A stretch of 64,000 nt of DNA. Source: Trujillonella humicola. GTDB lineage: Bacteria; Actinomycetota; Actinomycetes; Mycobacteriales; Geodermatophilaceae. The translations under genes and the position numbers were made by a program. The stretch lies in the NCBI RefSeq assembly GCF_046233715.1, contig NZ_JBJNRJ010000019.1:12756-76755 (forward strand), read 5' to 3'. How positions within the stretch are numbered: position 1 is the stretch's first letter; every line of letters starts with the position of its first letter. Below are positions 58,150-64,000 of this stretch, in pieces. A model generated the notes under the pieces. The model worked only from the letters and a program-made list of their open reading frames with translations. It did not search any database and was not told the origin of the DNA.

Positions 58150-58818
58150 TCACGCGGGGACGTCGTCGGCGCCGTAGATCGTGCGCAGCCAGACGGTCAG
58201 GAGGACCTCGAGCAGGGTGTCCTCGGCCAGGGCCGGCTGCTGCCCCGCGATCGACGTCTGGATGACCCGCTCGTTCATCCAGTTCAGCGCCACGGCGAGG
58301 TCGCGGGCCGGCGGACCGGGCGGCGCAGCACCCCTCGCCCGCTCGGCCTCGATGGCGGCGGCGGTCTCGGCCACGAAGCCCTCCATCACCGACGACCACA
58401 GCGACTGCACCTCGGGGCTCGCGGCCAGGAGCTCGGTCGCGGCGGCGGTCAGCGCGCGGTGGTCGCGGAAGGTGTCGCGCACGGTGACCAGCGCCGCCCG
58501 CCACGCGGCGCGCGCGCCCGCGGCACCGGCCAGCGCGGCCGAGCGGGCCGCCTGCGCCTCGCCGACGACGCGGTCGAGCAGCGCGAGGACGACCGCCTCC
58601 TTGGAGGCGAAGTAGAAGTAGAACGTCGACCGGGAGATGCCCGCGCCGCGGGCGAGGTCGTCCACCGAGATGTCGGCCAGCGGACGCTCTTCCAGCAACC
58701 GCTCCGCGGTGGCGAGCAACGCCCGCTCCCGGTCGTCACCCGAGGGCCGGCGGACCCGGCGGCCGCGGCCGGGGCCGCCGTCGGCACCCGTGGCGTCGAC
58801 GGGGCGGGGGGAGGACAT
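58150..58818 (-). CDS. ethR: EthR-type TetR-family repressor
   Basis: The 222-residue TetR-family protein matches mycobacterial EthR over long stretches: RRPSGDDRERALLATAERLL, PLADISVDDLARGAGISRST and FYFYFASKEAVVLALLDRVV form the HTH and flanking helices, and the C-terminal LNWMNERVIQTSIAGQQPAL corresponds to the EthR ligand-binding domain. EthR represses ethA. The ATG at 58816-58818 is the start. Here it lies upstream of ethA on the same strand rather than divergent as in M. tuberculosis, and TGTCGAG boxes lie on both sides, which suggests control of ethA and autoregulation. Confidence 0.93.
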   Translation of the reverse strand: MSSPRPVDATGADGGPGRGRRVRRPSGDDRERALLATAERLLEERPLADISVDDLARGAGISRSTFYFYFASKEAVVLALLDRVVGEAQAARSAALAGAAGARAAWRAALVTVRDTFRDHRALTAAATELLAASPEVQSLWSSVMEGFVAETAAAIEAERARGAAPPGPPARDLAVALNWMNERVIQTSIAGQQPALAEDTLLEVLLTVWLRTIYGADDVPA

Positions 58819-58836
58819 AGGTCCGCACGCTAGCCG

Positions 58837-58864
58837 GTGTCGAGGGAGTCGACGCCCTGTCGAG
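58837..58864. promoter_or_regulatory. EthR-like boxes upstream of ethR
   Basis: GTGTCGAG (58837-58844), GTCGAC (58848-58853) and CTGTCGAG (58857-58864) lie 19-46 bp before the ethR start codon, matching the units found between ethR and ethA. An autoregulatory site is likely. Confidence 0.55.
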
Positions 58865-58878
58865 CAGAAGCGCCTCGA

Positions 58879-59520
58879 TCAGGGCAGGCGCCACACCCTC
58901 GTCCGGCGCACCCCCGGCCCCTCGGTCTCGGCGATCTCGTGCACCGCCGCCTCGACCAGCCGCTCGACCGGGAGGTAGGGCCGCCCGGGGTCGCCGACGT
59001 ACACCTCGCAGCCGGCCGCCCGGGCGCGCCCGAGGAAGGGCAGCACCCGCTCGGTCATCACCCGGTCGTAGCAGACGTCCCCGGCCAGGACGACGTCCAC
59101 CGGCGGCACCGGATGGGCGAGGACGTCACCCAGCACGCCGATCCCGGGGACGCCGTTGAGCCCGGCGTTGACCCCGATCGCCGTGCGGCTGAACGGGTCG
59201 ACGTCACTGGCCAGCACCCGTGCCGCCCCGGCCAGGGCGGCCGCGATCGCCACCAGCCCGCTGCCGGCGCCGAGGTCGAGCACCCGGCGGCCGGCCACGA
59301 CCGCCGGGTCGTCGAGGACGAACCGGGCCAGCGCCTGGCCGCCGGGCCACGCCGCCGCCCAGAACGGCGGGGCGTCCCCCGCTCCCCCGGCGCGCACCTC
59401 CATCGCCTCCCACAGGGCGACGACGTCCTCGGCCACGTGCAGCCGCACCTCCGGCACCGACGACGGGCGGCGGACCGCCGTGTGCGCGCGGACGAAGCTC
59501 GAGGGGATCACACCGGCCAT
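58879..59520 (-). CDS. Class I SAM-dependent methyltransferase (ETFB-lysine/protein methyltransferase-like)
   Basis: The 213-residue protein has the methyltransferase core: motif I RVLDLGAGSGLVAIAAALAG, SDVDPFSRTAIGVNAGLNG after it, and VDVVLAGDVCYDRVMTERVL (post-motif with DVxY/xxP replaced by GDVCYD). The layout with a short N-terminal domain and GDVCYD fits the METTL20/ETFB-lysine methyltransferase group, which methylates proteins rather than small molecules. The ATG at 59518-59520 is preferred: the longer upstream frame is Gly/Arg-rich. It lies between the ethR gene and the transglycosylase, on the same strand. Confidence 0.88.
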   Translation of the reverse strand: MAGVIPSSFVRAHTAVRRPSSVPEVRLHVAEDVVALWEAMEVRAGGAGDAPPFWAAAWPGGQALARFVLDDPAVVAGRRVLDLGAGSGLVAIAAALAGAARVLASDVDPFSRTAIGVNAGLNGVPGIGVLGDVLAHPVPPVDVVLAGDVCYDRVMTERVLPFLGRARAAGCEVYVGDPGRPYLPVERLVEAAVHEIAETEGPGVRRTRVWRLP

Positions 59521-59618
59521 CGTGTCCCGCCGCTCCGGCCCCCCTCGCGGGGAGCAAGAGGAAGGGCCCCCGTGCCCCCCACCACTCGCAGGCTCGCGGC
59601 GGAACCCTGCACGAGGTC

Positions 59619-60449
59619 CTAGTACCAGCCGGTGGACTGCGAGTGCGCCCAGGCGCCGCAGGGGCTGCCGTACCGGTTGCCGATGTAGATCAGCCCCGCG
59701 TCGATCTGGCGGTAGCCGTCGCTTGTCTTGGCGATGCCGGTGCCGGCCCACGTGGAGTCGAGGAACTGGGCGATGCCGTAGGCGGTGCTGGTCGGGTTCT
59801 GCGCGTTCGGGTTCCAGCCGCTCTCGCGCCCCCAGAGCCGCTCGAGGCAGGAGAACTCCGAGGCGCTGCCCACCTGGGCCAGCGCGTAGTCCTTGAACGA
59901 GCCCCGCGGCGCACCCTGCGAGGCGGACGGCGACGAGGACGGCGAGGAGGAGGACGAGGACGGCGCAGGCGCGGGGGCGCTGGCCGGCGGCCGCGCGGCG
60001 GCCTGCGCGGCCTCGGCGGCGGCCTGCGCCTCGGCGGCGGCCTGCGCCTCGGCGGCGGCCTGGGCCTCGGCGGCGGCGCGGGCGGCGGCCTCGGCGGCGG
60101 CGGCCTCGGCGGCCAACCGGTCGAGCTCGGCCTGGTCGGCGGCCTGCTGGGCCTCCGCGGCGGTGATCGCCGAGGTGCCCCGCTCCGAGCGGGAGGCGGC
60201 GAGGTCGCCGAGGCCGGACAGGTCCGGCGCGGCGGCCGCGGCGGGGTCGATGCCCAGCGCCTGGGCCACGCTCACCGTCTCGCTGACGGGCACGGCCTGC
60301 TCCGCCTCGGCGGTGGCCGGGGCCTCGCCGGTGACGACGACGCTGACCAGGACACCGCCGGCGGCCGCGGCGGCCAGCAGCAGGCCGGGACGGCGGGAGC
60401 GCAGCGGGGAGCGGAAGCGGCGGAATCGGGTGGTGTGCTGCGAGGACAT
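59619..60449 (-). CDS. Secreted transglycosylase-like (Rpf-type) protein
   Basis: The 276-residue protein starts with a positively charged region (RFRRFRSPLRSRRP) and a hydrophobic stretch GLLLAAAAAGGVLVSVVVTG that serves as a signal anchor. A long Ala/Glu/Gln helical region with AEAQAAAEAQAAAEA repeats follows, then a Pro/Ser linker, and a C-terminal transglycosylase-like domain with SCLERLWGRESGWNPNAQNP (catalytic Glu), TSTAYGIAQFLDSTWAG and DAGLIYIGNRYGSPCGAWAH. It should cleave peptidoglycan at the cell surface, for growth or resuscitation. A c-di-AMP riboswitch-like element precedes it in the 5' leader. Confidence 0.9.
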   Translation of the reverse strand: MSSQHTTRFRRFRSPLRSRRPGLLLAAAAAGGVLVSVVVTGEAPATAEAEQAVPVSETVSVAQALGIDPAAAAAPDLSGLGDLAASRSERGTSAITAAEAQQAADQAELDRLAAEAAAAEAAARAAAEAQAAAEAQAAAEAQAAAEAAQAAARPPASAPAPAPSSSSSSPSSSPSASQGAPRGSFKDYALAQVGSASEFSCLERLWGRESGWNPNAQNPTSTAYGIAQFLDSTWAGTGIAKTSDGYRQIDAGLIYIGNRYGSPCGAWAHSQSTGWY

Positions 60450-60489
60450 GCGGGGAGGACTCCAGGGAGAGGGCGCACGCGCGACACCG

Positions 60490-60507
60490 GCCCCCTCGCG
60501 AGGGGGC
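60490..60507 (-). terminator. 18-bp perfect palindrome in the transglycosylase leader
   Basis: GCCCCCTCGCGAGGGGGC is its own reverse complement and lies 41-58 nt upstream of the ATG and downstream of the riboswitch core. It could be the expression-platform hairpin of the riboswitch. Confidence 0.55.
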
Positions 60508-60658
60508 GCCGGGCGGTGCTGTGTGTCGTCGGAGGTTCCCGGGGCGCTGTGGGCGCCGTGTCCGGGGCGGGGCGGGTGCGGGCGGTTACGCGATCGGGCG
60601 GCGGAACCGGCGGCACCTGCGGGCCGCGGGAGCCCGGAGGCGGGGCATGCGGGAACTC

Positions 60659-60830
60659 TCCGTTCCTTCCGTGGCCGCCTACCGAGTTAGCTGACGGGTT
60701 CGGGCGGGAAGAAGCCCTACCCGGGCACCGACGACGGTCGGCGCGCGGGATTCACCCCAGGACTGCGGTGGGTCCCCGGCTCGCTCCCGCGGCTGCGGTC
60801 GCGACTCGGCGGCGTCCGGCCGAACTCCCC
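60659..60830 (-). ncRNA. c-di-AMP (ydaO/yuaA-type) riboswitch upstream of the transglycosylase
   Basis: The minus strand carries GGGGACCCACCGCAGTCCTG followed by GGGGTGAATCC (about 60748-60778) and, at the 3' side, CCGTCAGCTAACTCGGTAGG followed by CGGCCACGGAAGG (about 60668-60700). These are the conserved blocks of the actinobacterial ydaO element, which binds c-di-AMP and in many actinobacteria sits ahead of Rpf/transglycosylase genes. High c-di-AMP usually lowers expression. Exact ends are approximate. The remaining 220 bp up to 61051 hold no gene; the promoter probably lies at about 60840-60900. Confidence 0.75.
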
Positions 60831-61051
60831 GGGTGGGGACGAGAGGACCGACCGGACGGAGGACACGGTAGGCGCCGTTACCGGCCCGTGACAATGCCGG
60901 ACGCCGATTCCGGTCCGTGACGAGCATCGCCCCACCCGTCCCGGCAGCCCTCGGCAGGTGCGCGAGGACGACGCTGCGTCACCGGCCCCCGGCCCGGTCC
61001 CGGCCCGCACAGGAGGCCGGCCGGCCCGTCGGCCGGCCCGGGACGACCCGG

Positions 61052-61852
61052 TCAGGAGGCGACGGGGTGGCGGCCGTCCCCGAGGACGAGGAGGTCCGCC
61101 GAGGAGCCTCCACCCACGGAGGACAGCACGTCCTCGAGCTGCCCGGTCAGCCGGCGCAGGGACTGGCGCGCCTCGTCCCGCTGGCGGCGCAGGTCGTCGA
61201 CCTCCGCCTGCGCCCCGGCCAGGCGGGTGGCCGCGGCGGCCTCCGCCGACTCGCGGTCCCGGCGGGCGCGCGCGTCGTCCTCCTCGCGCTGCTCCCGGGC
61301 CTGCGCGAGCAGCGCCGCGGCCTCCTCCCGCGCGGCGGCGAGGACCAGGGCGGCCTGCTGGCGCAGGCCCCGGGCCTCCACCCGGGCGGTGTCGCGCTCG
61401 GCGACCGCGGCGGTGCGCATGGCCTCGACCTTCTCCAGCCGCGCCTGCGCCTCCTGGCGGGCCTCGGCGGCCATCCGCTGCGCCTCCTCCAGCGCCCCGG
61501 CGGTCAGGGCCTCGGCCTCCTCGGCCGCGCGGGCGAGGACCTCCTCGGCCAGCCCGCGCCCCTCGGCGGTCTCCCGTTCGCGGTGGAGCTGGGACAGCCG
61601 GCAGCGGGCGCTCTGCAGTTCGGCGGAGCAGGCCGCGTAGCGGCTGAGCAGGTGGTCGGCCTCGCGGCGGGCCAGCGCGATCTCCGCCTCCGCCCAGGCG
61701 ACGTAGTTGTCCACCTGGAGGCGGTCGTAGCCGCGCAGCGCCCCGGAGAACGTGGGTGCCGTGCTCAGCAGACCGTCGAGGCCGCCCGGCGCCCGGAGCT
61801 CACCCTCGCCGGGAACGACGTCCCCCGCCTGCGCCTGGCTCCGCTGGAACAT
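61052..61852 (-). CDS. DivIVA-domain-like coiled-coil protein
   Basis: The 266-residue protein has a DivIVA-like segment FSGALRGYDRLQVDNYVAWA near residue 40-60 (GYDRxQVDxY pattern), followed by a long coiled coil rich in Ala, Glu, Arg and Gln from about residue 60 to 250 (for example EAEALTAGALEEAQRMAAEA and AREEAAALLAQAREQREEDD). In actinobacteria such proteins organise polar growth or act as cell-division or envelope scaffolds. The ATG at 61850-61852 has GGGAG upstream and is preferred over one 22 codons earlier. No neighbour clearly explains its partner. Confidence 0.82.
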   Translation of the reverse strand: MFQRSQAQAGDVVPGEGELRAPGGLDGLLSTAPTFSGALRGYDRLQVDNYVAWAEAEIALARREADHLLSRYAACSAELQSARCRLSQLHRERETAEGRGLAEEVLARAAEEAEALTAGALEEAQRMAAEARQEAQARLEKVEAMRTAAVAERDTARVEARGLRQQAALVLAAAREEAAALLAQAREQREEDDARARRDRESAEAAAATRLAGAQAEVDDLRRQRDEARQSLRRLTGQLEDVLSSVGGGSSADLLVLGDGRHPVAS

Positions 61853-62036
61853 CGGCTCCCCCTCGGTCCTCGGCCGCACCGCTCCGGGCGGTGACTGCAC
61901 GTTCCCAGACCTGGGCACGCCGCTCGCGCGCGCGGCGGATGACGGTTGGATGACACCGGCGTCGTTCCACCGGCCGTGCGGGACCGGCTACGCGGCGCTG
62001 TCGTCAGGTCACGGGCGGGTCACGCTCGGGACGGCG

Positions 62037-62066
62037 CGGGGCCGGGCCCTGCCGGACCCGGCCCCG
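62037..62066 (-). terminator. Terminator hairpin after the thioesterase gene
   Basis: CGGGGCCGGG pairs perfectly with CCCGGCCCCG around CCCTGCCGGA. It lies 25 bp downstream of the thioesterase stop on the minus strand. Confidence 0.6.
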
Positions 62067-62090
62067 CTGCCTCGGTGCGGCCGGCGTCGG

Positions 62091-62951
62091 TCAGAGCGCT
62101 CCACCGGTCATCGGCCGGATCATCGACTCCTGGGTGCAGGTGGCCACGAGCCGGCCGTCCTCGGTGAAGACCTCGCCGACGCCGAACGCGCGCCCACCGC
62201 CGGTGTGGGTGCTCCGCAGCGCGTACAGCAGCCACTCCCCCGCGGCGACGTCGTCGTGGAAGTACAGCGCGTGGCTCAGCACGCCGGTCGACAGGGAGCG
62301 GTGGGCCAGGCTCAGGCCGACCCCCTCGTGCGGGCGCATGGCGGCGCCGATGAAGGAGTTGGTGCTGGCCCAGGTGAGCAGCGCCTGGGAGATGTCCCGC
62401 TCGGTGCGGTCGGTGGCCCAGCGCGACCAGTACTGGAGCTCGGGCGGCCCGACGAGCGCGGGGTCCACGACGTCGACGCCGCCGACGGTGCGCTGCTCGT
62501 GGCCCTCCAGCCAGCTCTGCTGGGCCGGGGCGTCGTCCGGGCGGCCGAGGGCCGGCGGCTCGGCGCCGTGCCGGATGACGTCGGGCTCGTCGGCGCCCAG
62601 CAGCAGCAGCGACCGGGCCAGCCGCCGCTCGCCCTGGCTGACCGTGACCGAGAGGCTGGCCAGGGACCGGCCCTCGTGGAACCGCTCGACGTCGAGGGTC
62701 ACCGGCCGGTCGGCCCGACCGGTGCGGGCGAAGGTCGAGTGCACCGAGGTGACGCGCTTGCCGGTGGCCTCGGCGGAGGCGGCGACGATCGCCTGGGCGA
62801 TCATCTGGGCGCCGGCGACGACCGGGCCCTCGGTGGCCAGGCAGCGGCCCTCGTAGCGCCCGTCCCCGGTCCGTTCCAGCTCGAGCACCCGGAGCACGCC
62901 CTCGACGGTCGGGCGGGTCTGCTCGGCCGTTCCGCTCGCGCCGTCGCTCAC
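62091..62951 (-). CDS. Acyl-CoA thioesterase (double hotdog, TesB-like)
   Basis: The 286-residue protein has the two-hotdog layout: PTVEGVLRVLELERTGDGRY, then the first hotdog with VAGAQMIAQAIVAASAEATG and VTSVHSTFARTGRADRPVTL, and the second with SFIGAAMRPHEGVGLSLAHR, TGVLSHALYFHDDVAAGEWL and RAFGVGEVFTEDGRLVATCT. It hydrolyses acyl-CoA. The GTG at 62949-62951 overlaps the enoyl-CoA hydratase stop by 4 bases (GTGA), so the two enzymes of CoA-ester metabolism are made together. It is distinct in sequence from the other thioesterase at 15085-15867. Confidence 0.88.
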   Translation of the reverse strand: MSDGASGTAEQTRPTVEGVLRVLELERTGDGRYEGRCLATEGPVVAGAQMIAQAIVAASAEATGKRVTSVHSTFARTGRADRPVTLDVERFHEGRSLASLSVTVSQGERRLARSLLLLGADEPDVIRHGAEPPALGRPDDAPAQQSWLEGHEQRTVGGVDVVDPALVGPPELQYWSRWATDRTERDISQALLTWASTNSFIGAAMRPHEGVGLSLAHRSLSTGVLSHALYFHDDVAAGEWLLYALRSTHTGGGRAFGVGEVFTEDGRLVATCTQESMIRPMTGGAL

Positions 62952-63841
62952 GAGGAGGCCCCGTTCCCGGCGGCCTTCTGCGCCTGGATGGTGCCCTGGA
63001 TGCCGTCCTCCGGCCGGGCGCCGGGGTAGCCGTCGTCGTGGACGGTCGACCAGTGGGCGTGGTTGAGCTCGTGCAGGGTGAAGCACGCCTTGAGCGCGTT
63101 CTGGAAGCCCATGTTGTCGACCGACTGGTTGACCGACTCCTTGATCAGCAGCGCGGTCACCGTGGGCAGGGCGGCGATCCGCCGGGCCAGGGCGAGCGTG
63201 CCCTCGGCGAGCTCCTCGCGCGGGTGCACCTTGCTGACCATGCCGAGGGCGTGGGCCTCGCGGGCGTCGATGGAGTCGCCGGTGAGCAGCAGCTCCTTGG
63301 TCTTGCGGGGGCCGAACTCCCACGGGTGGGCGAAGTACTCCACGCCGCACATGCCCAGCCGCTGCCCGACGACGTCGGAGAACTGCGTGTCCTCGGCGGC
63401 GACGATGAGGTCGCAGGCCCACATCAGCATCAGCCCGGCCGACATCACGTTGCCGTGCACCTCGGCGATGGTGATCTTGCGGATGTCGCGCCAGCGGCGG
63501 GTGTTCTGGAAGTAGTAGTGCCACTCCTGCAGGAACAGCTTCTCCGGGCCGAGCCGGGTGCCGCCGTCGATCCGCATCGTCGGGTGCTGGTCGGGCCCCG
63601 GCGTCCACTCGGCGATCGACTGCTTGGAGCCGGTGTCGTGCCCGGCGGAGAACATCGTCCCCTCGGCGCCCAGGACGATGACCCGCACCTGGTCGTCCAT
63701 CTCGGCGGCGCGGAAGGCCTCGTCGAGCTCGACGAGCATGCCGCGGTTCTGGGCGTTGCGCTGCCGCGGCCGGTCGAGGTTGATCCGGACGATCGCGCCG
63801 TCGTCGTAGGACTCGGTGGTGATGAACTGGTACTCCGCCAT
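62948..63841 (-). CDS. Enoyl-CoA hydratase/isomerase family protein
   Basis: The 297-residue crotonase-fold protein has IVRINLDRPRQRNAQNRGML at the N-terminus, the oxyanion-hole region VRVIVLGAEGTMFSAGHDTG, KITIAEVHGNVMSAGLMLMW and ACDLIVAAEDTQFSDVVGQR. The second-hydration Glu position is not obvious (the HGNVMSAG loop and DVVGQRLGMCG), so it may be a hydratase or an isomerase-type member. It probably hydrates an enoyl-CoA in fatty or branched acid oxidation. The ATG at 63839-63841 is the start, with a weak ribosome site. It is the first gene of the pair with the thioesterase. Confidence 0.88.
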   Translation of the reverse strand: MAEYQFITTESYDDGAIVRINLDRPRQRNAQNRGMLVELDEAFRAAEMDDQVRVIVLGAEGTMFSAGHDTGSKQSIAEWTPGPDQHPTMRIDGGTRLGPEKLFLQEWHYYFQNTRRWRDIRKITIAEVHGNVMSAGLMLMWACDLIVAAEDTQFSDVVGQRLGMCGVEYFAHPWEFGPRKTKELLLTGDSIDAREAHALGMVSKVHPREELAEGTLALARRIAALPTVTALLIKESVNQSVDNMGFQNALKACFTLHELNHAHWSTVHDDGYPGARPEDGIQGTIQAQKAAGNGASS

Positions 63842-64000
63842 GCGGGTGCCGCCTCTCGCGCCCGGCGTCCCCGCCGGGATCGGTCCGATATGGGGTGCCT
63901 TCGGGTGGTGCGGACGCGCGCCGGGGGGGGGGGGGGGGGGGGGGGGGGGCGGCGGGCCGCGCGCCCCGCCCGGCCCGCCGGCGCCCGCCCCCCCCCCCCC
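63842..64000. other. Upstream region ending in poly-G/poly-C artefact
   Basis: The 80 bp before the hydratase gene may hold its promoter but show no clear box. From about 63920 a run of about 30 G, then GC-only sequence and a terminal C run fill the rest. This looks like a contig edge, similar to the blocks at 4407 and 13638. Confidence 0.65.

Noticed and set aside
60490..60507. Palindrome considered as an operator for the transglycosylase gene
   Set aside because: It lies downstream of the riboswitch core in the leader, so an RNA hairpin is more likely.

Overview
The window is a very GC-rich (about 75% by eye) chromosomal segment with strong G/C bias at third codon positions, many GTG starts, tightly packed genes and many 4-base start/stop overlaps. 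Together with a protocatechuate pca operon, an EthA/EthR pair, a c-di-AMP riboswitch ahead of a lytic transglycosylase, a Cys-containing leader peptide, and LysE/LysG and PntAB genes, this points to an Actinomycetota genome, most likely Geodermatophilaceae-like (family placement is inference). I see no tRNA, rRNA, CRISPR array, insertion sequence, prophage or plasmid gene. The sequence is a draft scaffold: two 10-N gaps and four blocks of homopolymer G/C look like assembly artefacts.

Layout. 1-5.4 kb: an IclR-linked catabolic cluster (MDR dehydrogenase, citrate-synthase-like lyase and CaiB/BaiF CoA-transferase on the minus strand, facing an amidohydrolase and an IclR regulator). 5.4-13.6 kb: a metal/cobalamin-type receptor with a MarR regulator, the fused B12-dependent acyl-CoA mutase icmF, a degenerate STAS protein, an acyl-CoA synthetase and an LLM flavin oxidoreductase. 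13.8-20.3 kb: ornithine aminotransferase, acyl-CoA thioesterase with alpha-methylacyl-CoA racemase, a glycosyltransferase and small unknowns. 20.3-27.5 kb: leader peptide plus cysteine dioxygenase, pyridoxal kinase, a MarR/EamA pair, a DUF1445 (YcsI-like) protein and a regulator/reductase pair. 27.4-31.0 kb: NRAMP-like transporter with the three 5-oxoprolinase subunits pxpABC. 31.0-34.1 kb: divergent LysE exporter/LysG regulator and an MFS transporter. 34.1-43.1 kb: aromatic catabolism, pcaHGBDC plus an aldehyde dehydrogenase facing an IclR regulator, pobA and an MFS transporter. 43.1-46.5 kb: an unknown protein and an acyl-CoA dehydrogenase pair whose second member runs into a gap. 46.6-49.6 kb: coupled HDOD and PAS-GGDEF-EAL proteins. 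49.8-55.6 kb: transhydrogenase pntAB and small unknowns, including a 32-residue ORF coupled to a Cys-cluster/pentapeptide-repeat protein. 55.7-58.9 kb: SDR, ethA and ethR. 58.9-63.8 kb: methyltransferase, riboswitch-controlled transglycosylase, DivIVA-like protein, thioesterase and enoyl-CoA hydratase.

The genes mostly serve catabolism and CoA-ester chemistry. PobA makes protocatechuate from 4-hydroxybenzoate, and PcaHGBDC open it to beta-ketoadipate enol-lactone and hydrolyse that to beta-ketoadipate; pcaIJ and pcaF are not here. Several regulators sit next to their probable targets (IclR twice, MarR twice, EthR, LysG), and candidate operators are visible for some.

I do not find a clearly new defence or mobile system. 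The observations most worth checking are a 57-bp palindrome present twice between convergent genes, the Cys leader peptide ahead of cysteine dioxygenase, the co-directional ethR-ethA pair with EthR-like boxes, a probable CTG start coupled to a micro-ORF, and the paired palindromes upstream of icmF.
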